Shown piece by piece: positions 18,708-31,183 of a DNA stretch of 34,965 bases. The stretch's first letter is position 1; each line of letters opens with the position of its first letter. The DNA comes from Fragilaria crotonensis (taxonomy: Eukaryota > Bacillariophyta > Fragilariophyceae > Fragilariales > Fragilariaceae), in assembly GCA_022925895.1 (NCBI GenBank), contig JAKSYS010000654.1, positions 1 through 34,965 of the forward strand. Reading direction: 5' to 3'. The translations under genes were made by a program, and so were the position numbers. The notes under the pieces were generated by a model. It was not told the origin of the DNA. It did no database searches and was given only the letters and a program-made list of their open reading frames with translations.

Positions 18708-21700
18708 CTTGGAGCAGCAATGGTTTCGATAACGTGCTTGTGAAAATGATCTGGAGATAGTTTTTTTCTAGCCTGAACAAAAAGTGCTCCGGAGGATTCG
18801 AGTAATATGGGGTTGAGCTTGGGATGTACGTCGAAATGCGAATCTTGATTGATTGGCTTCTCGCTTGTATGACATAGTCGTGGCAAATTGTTCGCTTCAG
18901 GATAGTACGTAGCTGCGACAGAGTCCTCGGATTCTCCATCGTCGACAGATTTGTTAAGCTCCTCGATAGTAGTTTTGATTTGTTAGTCGTCCATCTCGAC
19001 ATCTCGACTGGTTGTCGATGGTTGATGCATAAAAACCGTTTTTCGAGTACCGAGCATCACTTGCACACGCATTCAACCGTATCGTAGCTCAAAGTTCATA
19101 GCGGCCGCAGGCTGATTAGTATTTAACCCCAGACGGAGAGTCATTCATATGCCGTAAGTGATTGTTGGCATGAAAATTGGTTAATGACCCATGACATTTT
19201 AGTTGCATCCTCGATGACTGAGTCTTAAAGAATTTGGATGTCAAAGGACTTCGAATGCGGCTGAGGTGGGTTACAAGGTTACAAGTACCAGGTACTCTAA
19301 AATGTAAAGGGGCTAAATAAAAAGCGGCTAGAAATCGGTTGGGCGAAATCGATATCAATAAAAATATAAATGTACTGTAGAAATATCAAGTACACACATC
19401 GCTTGTGGGAGTCTCATGGCTCATGGGCAGTGTGGCATATATCCATTATGCATATGACACAGTTATGGTCATACAAAAAAAACAGAAAACTATTTAACGT
19501 ACTGCCGCGACACCCATACGGTACCCGTACGGTGAAACCTTACCTCGGGCAAGAAAGACGTTAATGACCTGACACACAACAAAGACGCACAGAGAGAATT
19601 TTTCCATGTGTATTGCGAATTTGCCCAATGATACACATGTAGCTATACACAACGCCATTTCCGGTTCTAAGCTTGTGAAGTTACGCAACTTTGTTCACAC
19701 ATCACACGAAAAAAACCCCTTTTCTGTGATCGGTGGGTTGACAAGGAACATTTGGTGGGTTAATCAGTACTCCGAGTACATCCTCGACAAACGTTATCCG
19801 CATAACACTTCCCCGAGCAGGCCCAGTGGATTGTCGATACAATACTATTGCTAACTCCACTCGATGCGTACTCGGTGTTTACGCGGCATCCCTTATTTTC
19901 TTATCAATCCTTCACTCTCTATGGAGAAAGCGACACAAATGCAACTTCCGCTGGATTACCGACAGTAAAACGGCGATCACGAATGTCGTCGCAAAAATAA
20001 CAATAGATACCATCAGAAACGACGAAAACTGAGTAATGCGGATTATTTGGGTTAATTTCAGGTAGAGACATCAACACTGCAAAGAAGTTTCATCCAATTT
20101 AAGTGAAAGGTCACCAAACACAAACATCATGCGGCGATCAAAGTCATGACTCTCAAGGGACACGAGGGTCAATCACCGCGCAACATGGTATCAATCACAA
20201 AGTTCTCAATGACAGCAGTCAGTAGAATCCACTGATCATTCACCAGAGACATGAGTGTCTATCTCGGTTAACAATATTTGCCTTGTCAGTCAAGAGGAGT
20301 AGTGTTTGCGTTACCATACTGACAGATACTACCACATCAGCCACTATCTTCAATCTTGTCAGCAACGACAATGGTCAAATAACACTCGGGATCAAATTGA
20401 TTTGGAGCTGTTTGTTATCTTCCTTCTGAAAGAGGGAATCATGGCGTGGCTTGAAGGAAAGAGTACATTCTGGACATAAAGGAATTTGCCATTAAAATGC
20501 ATCACCGAATTAAGATGGCACTACAAGATCAAGCAGCAATCATCGATGGATCAATGCAGTCAAGGGCTACATGAGCATGGAGTGGCAACATTAAGCATAA
20601 AAACCAGTCCATATGGAAATTAACGCACAACTCCACATGGACGAGCAGGATTACACAGGCTAACCACCGTACCACGGCATCTCCACCGGACAGCAACACA
20701 ACATTTATGGCAGAGTCTGGTGAACCAAGTTCTGCACAGGTCCAATGAGCATGAACTTCAGGCCATCAGAGACTCTGAACTAGCGGCAATTTGTGAAGTA
20801 TATGCCCATCCAGATCAGAGGTCAGCTACAGGCACCAGTGGCTGGATTGGCATTATTCTGAGAGACCAGCAATTGAATCAGTAGCTACTAATCAAGAAAA
20901 GCACGGCCACAAGAAGGCAACGGCGGTTACGTAACACACACATATCAAGAGCTCATCAACTAAAAGGAGGAAATGCCAACTGTTTATGACAAACTTCTAC
21001 TGTAGCCTAAGCAGTTACTGCTACAAAGGCAAGGACTAAATTGGAATTCTTGGGACATAAGGGTTAGGAGTAGTAGATTACTATCCCCAACCTGGAGTAC
21101 TACGGTATGATCATGGTCGTGCGGTACACGCCTCAGCCTTGTACAAAGATTGAGGATGGTGACAACCCAATAATAAGTTCAATATAGATCTTGTGTGATT
21201 GGTGAACAAAGTGGTGGTGCAACTACACAAGTCCCTTTTTTCATTAGGGGCACTATTTTGATATAGTTCTGACATCAGAAAAATATCTCACAACAAAATG
21301 AAGTGAATGTGTTGTCCACTGTACTGTATATATTTGCTAGGTCAATACACGACGGTTGTGTATGATACATGAATCAAGTCAAACAATTGTATCATCTGCA
21401 TTTATGTCATCACCATGAACACGGTAGGCAAATGAAAAGCAGCAATTTTCTGATCTCCTGCCAACACTTGGAGGAGTTGACATGTCTTTTCTCCCCGTGC
21501 TTGCCATCAACAGTATGCCAACAATATCTGATCTCCTCAATTCCAGTGCGTCCTGAAAGACCATAAGACATTATACTTTTCCGGCATGTCACCAGACAAG
21601 GACATAACATCAAATCCAAACTGGTTAACATTTGATTCAAAAAATTTCTGAGAGCAGAATCCCAGCAAGGAAAATCTTGTTCATTATTGAGGTAGACAAC

Positions 21701-22249
21701 AGGATCCATGCTGCGTTTACACATGTAGGGCCCTTTGATCTTTTGTTTTGCTTGTGCCCCAGCATCATCAGGACCCGATCAATTCTAATCATTAGGATCT
21801 GCCGAAAAACGAACACAAACCAGGAGGTGATGACACGTGTAATGCTCTCCCATTACTCCGCCAAGCAAGTAGGGGGCGGGAAGGTGACTTTGTTTTTGCT
21901 AAAGTTTGAGCATTGCTCAAGCACCAGCAGACCCTCCAGGTCAGTCATCAATATCTCTTCTTCTTAAAGAGAGAACATAAAAAACACAGAAATATCCACC
22001 ACCCAAAAGCAATTTCTGACGGTCCTCTGGAGTTGACGCAGATCAAGTTTTGTATTCCGTACTAGCAGTCAACTGCTCAAGAATCAATGGATTGCTAATG
22101 GCGCCCTTCAGTTACCACCAATCCCGCTCCATTCGCATCCTGCATCCATCAATACTAAACATCTGAAACCAATGAGACCTTCAGGATTCTGGCGTTAAAT
22201 ATTGATACAATGACCCTTTGTTGTCTGCCAATTACAAGTTAGGTCATAT
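18708..22249. other. Gene-poor region, no gene recognised
   Basis: The first ~400 bp are upstream sequence of the interrupted secreted-protein gene. The remainder is AT-richer than the genic parts and broken by stops in all frames. A frame on the - strand at 21410-21724 (KRSMDPVVYLNNEQDF ... WDSALRNFLNQ) faintly recalls the start of a Copia-type Gag (KRDPS-x-LK-x-W), but support is too thin to call. From 19.9 to 21.4 kb only short open stretches exist. This looks like old transposon debris. Confidence 0.4.
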
Positions 22250-23330
22250 CATTGGCACGCTTCGAAGACCTGGTATGACTGCAATAAGCGGAACGAAGCT
22301 GACGATGAATAGTGTCCTAGTTCTTGTGAGAAGGCGAACACCTTCTGGGGCCGGTAGATGGCAGCACCATCTCCATGGCCACCTCAAACTACGACCTGCA
22401 GTGATCACGAGGCAGCAGAGAGCATAGGGCAAGTAAGCTTGTAAAACAAACAATTCTTGCGCATCCATGATAGGGTAACTGAGAAACAACTTAAATGTGA
22501 GCAGAGTCCTGGAGCCTAGCTACTAGTTCTTGTTTTTTGACGTTCAGCTAGGGCCACATCAGCCATGTTTGGAGGTGCGAGGTCAAAATTCATGCATAAT
22601 TTAATGTTCTGGGCTCTCTTAAACCAATCCATGGGCTTCAGGTGGATAGTAGCTGTACTTGAAGACTATGACCAAATCCAATCAATCAAGTTAGAGAATT
22701 TGTCCAAAGATGAAAGGTATATGCGTATGTAGACTTTCATGGCATTTCCATCCATGATCCTGTGAGCCAGGTCTCCCCTGGAAACCCTGCCTGTCCCCTG
22801 AGTGATCATCCACATGATACCACCTACATGGAGAATCTGGAGCCTGATCAAATATTTGACTGCCAGCAGCAGACGGATGAGGCAAAACACCAGAGCAAGT
22901 AACTTCTTGGGAAAAGAAGAGGTACCCCACCCAACAAGCTTGGCAGCACACAACTCCACAGTTGAATTTTCTGTCGTGAACATAGAAATTTTGATGTTGT
23001 TCAATATTCCGGTGCTTATTTCATCTTCTAAGGCTTCCTCTGTGTTTTGTGAATTCTTTCCAACTAGGGGGCTCATTCAAGAAATCAGAGGAACTCCAAA
23101 TAGGGACTCCATTTGAAAACCCTGTTCCACAAGTGGTCAAACCTCTCCTAAATCAGTTCCAGAAAGAATTGCCAAAACCGTAGATGACAGCTATAATCAA
23201 TCATGTGATGGATACGGGAGCGTTCTGGTCAGACAAGACGTTGAGGACAAGCAATGTCATCAAGCTCCTCTTCCAATATTAAAGCCTTATCGAATTGGGA
23301 GAACAAATTGCATGCACAAGTTCTGTCAGA
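22250..23330 (-). mobile_element. Decayed retroelement, RNase H region and downstream
   Basis: Reading the - strand across several stops and frame changes gives pieces in a consistent order. The first is an STVE-containing stretch followed by KKLLALVFCLIRLLLAVKYL. The second is ILHVGGIMWMITQGTGRVSRGDLAH (23 kb), which mirrors the HVAGTRMI-QGTDG-SRGD block near the end of retroelement polyproteins in protists and fungi. The third is WFKRAQNI with LAPPNMADVALAE (about 22.6 kb). The order and spacing suit one element's 3' half. No intact frame, LTR pair or duplication was found, so it is an old, inactive copy. The class (DIRS-like, LTR or other) is not settled. Confidence 0.45.
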
Positions 23331-24222
23331 AATCTTGCAGTCTTCTTAATTGTTTCATTGAAAATGCCAGCTATTCATGGACAAACAAAATGCTTTTAGA
23401 AATGGTGGTGATGTCTTCATACGTCATTGCCAAGTGATTAAGAATCCAGTTGTTCCTTCAAATTTCTCCTTCCAATACACCAGTGATGGTCTTGGTTCAG
23501 TTAAACATAGAAAGAATAATGCCTCGCCACGCTTTTCCCATTTCTTCATTTACCACATGAGATGGTTGTGGAGATAGAATTCTTGGAGACAACAAAAGCA
23601 AATCCATGCCCCTGCCTTTGACTGACGAGAATTGGGACGGAATTTACTCGTGACATGGAGGATGCCAAGCACGATACTGAATTTGACTTGAGGAATGCTG
23701 TGAACCTCATGACAATTCTCTTTTGAGTGTCGCAGGATTTGTCCATTGTCTACAACTGTGTCCACATTGCCAGGCATACGCACTGCTGGGGTCGGATTGT
23801 TTTGAGCCAGGTGAATTCAACATGCCACAATCATATCTCATTGGGTCGTCCTGGCAAGAAGGGTCCCCCCTCACAAATTCCTTGCCCCAATAACAGTGAT
23901 GACGAGTGTTTTTGTAAGAGCTAAGTCTCATTCCAATAAAGGACGACAGTAAATTTTTGCGGTTGCAAGAAGCCTTCTCTAAACACAACAGTATTGTACA
24001 CTTTACTTATCGGAAGTTCACTAGTGATATATGTAGTTTATGCAGAAGAATTGGAAGAGCCATTCACCTTGTTAGGACCACTAGCTAGCATGTGTCTGGT
24101 TATAGTGTTATGCATCAGGCATCAATAGTATAGCCGTGAGGTTTTTGTGTATGTTACCTAGCCACTTTGATCGAACGAGTTGAATCAGTAGAGTAAATGA
24201 GTAGCAACAACGTGTGCCGGGT
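23331..24222. other. Probable continuation of retroelement debris
   Basis: There is no intact gene. On the - strand around 23.6-23.9 kb short frames share style with the neighbouring decayed element (PTPAVRMPGNVDTVVDNGQI, then QVKFSIVLGILHV) and may be its more upstream coding part. This is inference only. Confidence 0.25.
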
Positions 24223-25118
24223 CTATTTGAGAAAGGTGTGCGTCGAATCCAAGGAAAAACCTCGATCGGAGTATGACAAGTCCGTGAAATCTTCTCCTAT
24301 TCCAACTGCTTCAAATGTCGCTATAACAGGTCGAAACCAGTGCTTTGGAATGATGGATTGATCAGATCTACTAGTAGGAACGAAAAAAATGGCGCAAAAC
24401 ACAAGATTGTAGTGTTGTTAGACGTGATGGTGACGGTAACATCATGACACATGACGACATTAGATGTGGGATTTTCGTTTTGCTCGAGTTCACGCACGTA
24501 CCGTTCACGGACGACGATTCCTCGCAACATGCGAGGATGATCGGCAAAGGGTTGTAGATGGACTTCCGCCCAAAATTGCAAGGAAGAAAAGTTCCACCAA
24601 ACACCCGCGGGAATCATGTTCCATTTTCCCACACAACCGTGATATATTGGATCAACCAGATTGTTATTATCAGAGATAGAAGGAGCTGTTGTCTTCGTAT
24701 CGTGGTTTTCGTCTTCCTGGATTACCTTACAATATCCGCGAGCATCAAATTCCACAATCAACGATTCGTCGGGAATGTACTTGCGATTCCTAGATGTCAA
24801 ACGGATTCTCCAGACATTGGTTCTCAAAGGATGTGGCTCTTTATTTCGAACATTCGTTCGTCGGATAGTATGCTTTTGACGCTCAAGTGGCCTCCAGAGC
24901 AGGATGGGGCGTTGTTGTTTGTCCTCGTCACCCCATTCATGCCTGTCGCTGCTGCTCGGAACCGGCGGAGGGATTTCTTCCTCCCAATACAGATCATTAC
25001 GATTGCCTTGTATTCCTAACGGTGTTGAAACAGAAGAAGCAAGTGTAGGGGCGACGTAGAGGATCAACAGACACAGATGCAGGGACAGTAACAGCAACCG
25101 CATCCGGTGCACACGCAT
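24223..25118 (-). CDS. Secretory protein, uncharacterised, two exons
   Basis: I place the start at Met127 of the long frame (25118; Met132 at 25103 is an alternative) because a strong signal peptide follows (MRLLLLSLHLCLLILYVAPT, cleavage near TLASS). The frame extends upstream to 25496, but that part enters a transposon-like inverted repeat and looks non-coding. Exon 1 (25118-24498) ends RERY. An intron (24343-24497, GTGCGT...CCAAAG) is inferred because the sequence after it, HWFRPVIATFEAVGIGEDF, continues the protein naturally to a stop at 24223. The predicted product is 246 residues. Recognisable blocks are WRIRLTSRNRKYIPDESLIV, VGKWNMIPAGVWWN and HPRMLRGIVVRER, the look of a small beta-rich domain conserved in algae. 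No function is known to me. Confidence 0.65.
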
Positions 25119-25488
25119 CGTTTGTGTGGAGCAAGGTGTGCAATGTCGTGATTCATGACGTTCTGAGTTTTTCATGCGTCGGAAGGACAGCAAGGCTGAT
25201 CGTGGCGTACCGTACTGTCCACTTTTCACTCCGGTATTGCATACGTTGCGGAACACGCTGCTAATCGCACGGGACACGGGACTGCATTGATGAATTCCGG
25301 CATCAATTGGGTTTACCTGACACCTGCCACCTGACAGATGGCTGAGTACCAGGTTACGCGATAGGAACGTCCCATCATGCATACTGCAGTCTGCAGTCTG
25401 ATTGGAGTCCATTGTATGTAAACTTACGAGATGAAATCTGTGTTTAGAATCGTACAGAAAACAAGTACTCGCGAGCGCACTGGTACCT

Positions 25489-26198
25489 GGTACCACCTAA
25501 AAACTGCTTAGAACCAATAATTTAACGCATGTTACGACTCAATTTATCCATTCCTTCAAGCTTCGCACTCTATTTCCGTTCCGTTACAACTTCTTCTCCG
25601 TATAGTTCTCCACGTTATAATTGAATCAATCTTGTACTGGAGCAGATATTCATCAAGAAATGGAAAGATTTCATCGCCTCGTTTTGAGATTATTGGTTCT
25701 AAGTGATACATAAAAATTTATCCATGCATGAAGAAAAATTTATATGTGCGCGCGTAATCTTTTTCACACGTTCGCCCAAAATCGATGTAATCTTCGGTCT
25801 ACTGTTACGCTGGTAGCCACGTGTGTCTTGTACCACCAACGTTGGACCACAAGTAAAATACGGCGCGGTATCGTGTGTCACGCGTTTCTATAAAAATCGC
25901 AACAGTGAAAAAAATACTCCGAGCATTCATGGGAAGCCCACCTCGATGTGTTAAAATCGTGAGCTCGATTTGAGCTCAATTGCCAAAATACAGTGTGAAA
26001 TATTGAAGCGACCGCTCACTCAACCTCACTTTCCTGCAAGTATACGAAGGCTGCAAGATGAATAAAGGAATGAGGTTGTCATACATATTCTTTGGGAAAA
26101 ACATAATTTGAGCAACTTTTGTGTAGGGGATACGGATTTTAACGCGTTTATTGGTTCTAAGTGATATTATTGGTTCTAAGCAGTTTTTTGGTGGTACC
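25489..26198. mobile_element. Non-coding element with 33-bp terminal inverted repeats
   Basis: The 33 bp at 25489-25521 and at 26166-26198 are reverse complements with a single mismatch (5 T + A versus 6 T). The core of each arm contains ACTGCTTAGAACCAATAAT or its complement. The motif TTGGTTCTAAG recurs inside, near 25688 and 26153, as subterminal repeats, the latter as TTATTGGTTCTAAGTGATA. TGGTACC is present at both outer ends (25488-25494 and 26192-26198) and could be a 7-bp target duplication, but GGTACC is itself a palindrome, so ends and duplication cannot be separated. The ~645-bp interior has no convincing gene. I read it as a non-autonomous DNA transposon (MITE-like). Confidence 0.75.
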
Positions 26199-26948
26199 TT
26201 GTGGGTATCCTTTCACACACAAGTCACAAGGCGGAGTTGAAATTGACACAGCGCATAATTACAAATTGGTTCCCAGACAACTTTATGTCTCACTTAAAGA
26301 TCCAGTGACCTCTGTAGCTCTCTCGGAAAAGAAGATCAGCAATACATTACGGCACTCGCGAGTCGCGAGCCAGGCCGATAGTCTGTGGGGCCTTTTAGAT
26401 TGTGATATTGTAGTCCTGCTGCGACGTTCCTCCGACATAATCGAAATACATATTCTATAGCAACGCTGACACAAGGTGGCTGGTGATCTGGTTATCATGC
26501 GGTTCCGTGGCGTGCGAAAATTCTTGTGGAATGATGCAACATAATGACGACGGCATGTGTACATTGGCATTTGTCCACTAAATGAATCTTAGACAAGGGA
26601 CATCCGTACGGCCACCTCCAAAAGCACGACGTACAATTTAGTACCTGCAGAAACTTGAAGCAACATCAAGGAAACCAGTGTTTTCTAGCAATCTGGTAGC
26701 GACGTTCGATAAGATACATATTGATGAAATCTTAATGCGACACTGGTTCGTTCCTAAACATGGACGAGACGTGTTGCTGAGAGAAGACTGGCATCATGGA
26801 ATGCTTCACTAATCCTTCGTTTCCATGCACAACGTATTGACAATACTGAACGTTGGTTCGCATTTTTGCATCAATCCAAAAATCAATTTCAAAGTAGGTC
26901 TACCATTTGTCTCACAATTTAACTTCTGCGTAAGTAAAAAACAGGAGC
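26199..26948. other. Intergenic, upstream of secreted-protein gene
   Basis: Nothing recognisable. Two opposite open frames around 26161-26570 overlap each other and show no family pattern. The last ~100 bp should hold the promoter of the gene starting at 26949. Confidence 0.35.
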
Positions 26949-27859
26949 ATGAACCTCAAACTTGTTTTCGCCGTGCTTTTTCCAGTAGCCACCGTCTGGG
27001 CTAATAAGTTTCCAAAGCCCTACAAGAACAGCTTTGAGAAGAATGCGGACGTTTTCCTTGGCGGCGACACCCTTCCACAGGGCGACGCGTTCTTGAATGT
27101 CAACAAGGAAGCCGCAAAAGGTAGAACACCAAGTAAGGCTACGCACGGGAAATACTACGGCATAGTCCCCCCTTACCGGCGATTATGTTTATGTCTACAC
27201 AAGATATGGTGGGTTCAACATCGCCAGTTTTCCTCGCTACGGCTACACGACCAGTATTGACATCTACCTTGAAAAAAGCTAAGGTAACTTTCCCGGGAGC
27301 TAACACCCCTCCCATTCAATTGATTGAGTATACCTCTGCCATCAACGAGAATGTGGACCCCAACGATCCTCACCTTCGGGACTTCGTATTCCACATTGGC
27401 GCAAATTCCGACGGTAATTTCATCGTTACAGCCGACAACAACGCTAATTATGGAACGGATTTCCCTGGAGGTTCTGACCACCCCATTACTACCATTGTCG
27501 AATCCGGATGGTACACCTTCAAGCATGACTTCCACAGAAAGCAGCAGGATGGAACTGTCGAAGTGACCATGTCCGTTCACAAACGCGGCGTCACTGCGCC
27601 TCTTGGGATAACATGGACGCGAAATACGTCGACCGACATTATTGATACCCTGGTTGCTGGTAACCGCTATGGCCTTTTCACATACAACGGAATCGCAGAC
27701 CTTCCCATTGACAACGTGACTCGCTCTGGTGGGGCCATCGTGAAGCAAGCAAGCGAGTGTACCGGCAATGTCTATTTGACAGTCTTCAAGAAGGATTACA
27801 AGCCTTTTACCAGTCAGAAGGAATGCACTGACTATTTGAAGAAAAAACTCAGAGTCTGA
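26949..27859 (+). CDS. Secreted protein of bacterial look, two frame breaks
   Basis: It starts with a signal peptide (MNLKLVFAVLFPVATVWA, then NKFPKP). The protein is then spread over three frames: KATHGKYYGIVP, next GDYVYVYTRYGGFNIASFP with TTSIDIYLEK, then AKVTFPG through DFVFHIGANSDGN, VESGWYTFKHDF and NRYGLFTYNG to the stop at 27859. Each switch falls on a homopolymer, C6 at 27167-27172 and A6 at 27272-27277, where one base fewer restores the frame. The reconstructed product is about 303 residues. The TRYGG ... SIDIYL ... RDFVF ... GWYTF order resembles an extracellular family I associate with bacteria and cyanobacteria; no active site is apparent. The C-terminus adds a Cys pair (ECTGN, ECTDYLKKK). 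Sequencing error is more likely than decay because the rest is clean. Confidence 0.65.
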
Positions 27860-28400
27860 TTCTGGTTACAGAACTGTGGCTTGTGTGGCGTAAGTCGTAA
27901 GTGTAAAATGTGAGGAGAAAGGAAGTTGGAACGACGAGCGATTGCGTACGGTGGACTAGGCGTTACGGTAGATAAATGCAGTAGTACTGTATGATGATTG
28001 TTAGATGCACATGAAAACTGGCGTCAAAGCTTCAGAGGCACGGTAAGGTCCGGCAAATGACCGTTTTCAATGTAAGCTAAATTTTCTCGTTGCTTGACAT
28101 TACATAGGAGTCATTGAATATGAGCGTTCCTTGAATACTCCAGATGCTCCTTAAATGTAGAATGTTGACTGCCCACTGCCCACCTACCCACCACCCACCA
28201 CCCACTTGTCACCTTCAAGGCAAGCAAGTATAAAGCAATTCGCAACGACGGCAAACAAGATCTGCGAAGCCGGCAACTACTTCATTCATTCATCAACTTA
28301 CCGTCCGACTGAAGATCAACTCATCACCTGTAATCTAGTAGGATTTCTGCCTTCCCCTTCGATCCACGAAGCACATTGCTCGGTAGAGACATCACAGAAC
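27860..28400. other. Intergenic, upstream of plastid gyrase A
   Basis: No gene. A short CCCACC-type direct repeat lies at about 28177-28206. An in-frame extension of the gyrase frame reaches 28206 but has no ATG before 28401. Promoter elements were not identified. Confidence 0.4.
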
Positions 28401-31183
28401 ATGCCGATCGGACCCATGCTACTGGTTGTTGCGGTGTCACTGACTCTGTCAATAAGGGCATCTGCCTTCCTATCTCCAATTCAATCGAATCTGCTGGGAG
28501 TACCGGAGAAACATCACTACCGACACGAACATACAGCTATTCACTCATCAGCTATTCCCACCGACCCGGAAGAAATCATCGAAGAAGAATTCATTTATGC
28601 ACCTGTACAAGACTTTACCTCGGAAGCCGACACAGCATCTCAGGCAAATTTGTTGGCTCAAAACGGACAAATCGAAATCCAAAAAGAAATCGAACAATCC
28701 TTCCTCCAGTATGCGTTATCCATTATTCTCGGCCGCGCCTTGCCGGATGCCCGCGATGGACTCAAACCGGTGCACCGTCGCATTTTGTTTGCCATGAATG
28801 AGCTCAAATTGGACGCTTCCAGTCCGCATCGCAAATGCGCCCGTGTGGTGGGCGAAGTGTTGGGCAAGTTCCACCCGCACGGGGATATGGCCGTCTACGA
28901 TGCCCTCGTCCGCATGGCACAGGACTTTAGCACCAACATGCCACTCATTGATGGACACGGAAATTTTGGATCAATCGATGCCGATCCGGCGGCGGCCATG
29001 AGATACACGGAATGTCGATTGACAAAGGTGGCGCAGGAAAGTCTATTGGAAGATTTGTATGAAGATACAGTGGATTTTGTACCAAATTTTGATGGAAATG
29101 AAGTAGAGCCGACTGTCTTACCAGCGAAGCTGCCAATCTTATTGCTCAACGGTTGCTCCGGCATTGCGGTTGGAATGGCAACGAACGTTCCTCCCCACAA
29201 TCTTCGAGAGCTCATGGCCGCTTGCAATGCTATCCTTGCCGAACGCAAGGATGATGGCACAGCCATACCCCTCAGTGATGCCGAACTGTTTCGTTTAGTA
29301 CCGGCACCGGACTTCCCGACAGGTGCCACGATTCTCGGGACCAGTGGTGCCAAACAATTGTACAGCACTGGCAACGGTGGAATTCAAATGCGCGCCGAGA
29401 CACAAATCGAGACGGTCCGTGTCAGCAAGTCGCAAACACGGACTGCCATCATCGTCACATCACTACCCTATCAAGTGAACAAGTCTCTGTTGTTGGAAAA
29501 AATTGCTGACCTTGTGAATGATAAGAAATTAGAGGGCATTGCAGACCTGCGAGATGAATCTGATCGTGATGGGATTCGAGTTGTCATTGAGTTGAAACGA
29601 GATGCCGTCGCGGCTGTGGTGTTGAATAATTTGTACAAAAAGACGCCGCTGCAAACCAGCTTTTCGGGCAATTTCTTGGCGCTCATGGGGTCGGGGACAA
29701 AACCGCAGCGATTCACCCTCCGATCGGCACTCGAATGCTTTCTTGATTTCCGATTCGATACCATTCGACGCCGATCCGCTCATTTGTTGGACAAGGTCGA
29801 AACAAGGACTCATATTGTTGAGGGACTGTTGAAGGCGTTGTTGTGCATTGATGAGGTGATTGGTATCATTCGGACTGCGTCGGATCAAAATGCGGCTCGG
29901 GAAGCATTGATGAATGGAGAAAACGCGAATCTCGCGCTGTCAGGGAACAGGCTGATGCTGTCCTTCGTCTTCAATTAGGACAATTGACCCGGTTGAACAA
30001 AGACAAGCTGGAGGACGAACGCAATGACTTGAAAAACACCGAGAAGAATCTTCAGCGACTCTTGACCGTGGACCAGGCAGTTCGCGATCTCATCACCGAG
30101 GAAAATAATGCACTTTCTGACAAATTCGGAGTTGATCGACGATCCAAAATTGAGGTCGACGACGCGGAAGAGCTAAATGACATGGATCTCATCAAGAATT
30201 CACGGTCGGTCATCGTCGTCACGCGTAGTGGTTACATCAAGCGCATGGCTTTGGTAGAATTTGAGAGCCAAAACAGAGGAACTCGGGGAAAGCGTGGTAT
30301 TTCGGATGGGAAGGCCGCTGACAACGAGATTGCTCACTGCTTTACATGCAATGATCACGATACCCTTCTTATGGTGACACAGAAAGGCATTGCGTATGGG
30401 TTGAGAGCCTATCAAGTTCCTACAGCAACAAGAACAGCGAAAGGAACTCCAATTCCTGCAGTTCTTCCGATTAATGCTGACGATACCATCAACTCAATTC
30501 TACCAGTATCTGAATTTTCAGAAGAAGAATACATCGTCGTGACTACTGAACAGGGTTGGATAAAAAAGACTTCACTCGCTGCGTTTGACAAACTCTCCAG
30601 CCGAGGGCTCACCATTGCTACCCTGGAAGACGGCGACCGCTTGGTGTGGTCATTGCTTTGCAAAGACGGGGACGACGTGCTAATTGGTACCAAACATGGC
30701 ATGGCAACTCGCTTTGAGTCGAGCAAACTCCGTGCCACTGGACGAACGAGTCGGGGTGTGCATGCCATGAAGTTAAAGGCTGGGGACGCAGTGGCTGACA
30801 TGAATGTCTTGAACGGCGATGCCAAGGTGACGAAAGCTAACCAAGAGTATGTGCTGGCGGTCACATCCCAAGGATATGGCAAACGCGTCCCAACGACTGA
30901 ATTCCGTACTCAAGCGCGCGGCGGGCTCGGCGTGGTGGCCATCAAGTTTAAGGCTTCCGCTTCTGGCCGGGATTTCGTCACGTGCTTGCGGACTGTGAAG
31001 GAGGACGACGAGGTCCTTGTTATTACTGCCAAGGGAGTGATTGTTCGACAACAAGTCAAGAACATCTCGTCACAGGGAAGAACTGCAACAGGTGTTCTGG
31101 TGCAAAAGCTAGATGCAGGGGATCACATAACTTCTGTCAGCCTTGTCCCTAAGTACGACGAGACGGATGCGACTAGGAAATAA
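28401..31183 (+). CDS. gyrA: DNA gyrase subunit A, plastid-targeted
   Basis: The start at 28401 gives a signal peptide ([20 protein letters not shown]) ending in ASAFLSP, the diatom motif for import through complex-plastid membranes. The mature enzyme has the canonical GyrA blocks: [32 protein letters not shown] with the DNA-linking Tyr at about residue 202, [18 protein letters not shown], and later [16 protein letters not shown]. The C-terminal beta-pinwheel includes a GyrA box ([10 protein letters not shown]), which marks gyrase rather than topoisomerase IV. With GyrB, not in the window, it supercoils plastid DNA. The frame breaks at the G3 run 29943-29945; one more G joins LSG to EQADAVL. 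The sequence otherwise reads cleanly, with a total of about 927 residues (E. coli GyrA has 875). Because this gene is expected to be essential, the break is probably an error in the sequence. Confidence 0.95.

Noticed and set aside
21410-21724. Possible Copia-type Gag on - strand
   Set aside because: Only a weak KRSMDP ... W resemblance, with stops on both sides and no protease, integrase or RT beside it.
25119-25496. N-terminal 126 codons of the long frame upstream of the secretory protein
   Set aside because: The signal peptide lies at Met127/132, and the extension runs into the terminal inverted repeat of a mobile element.
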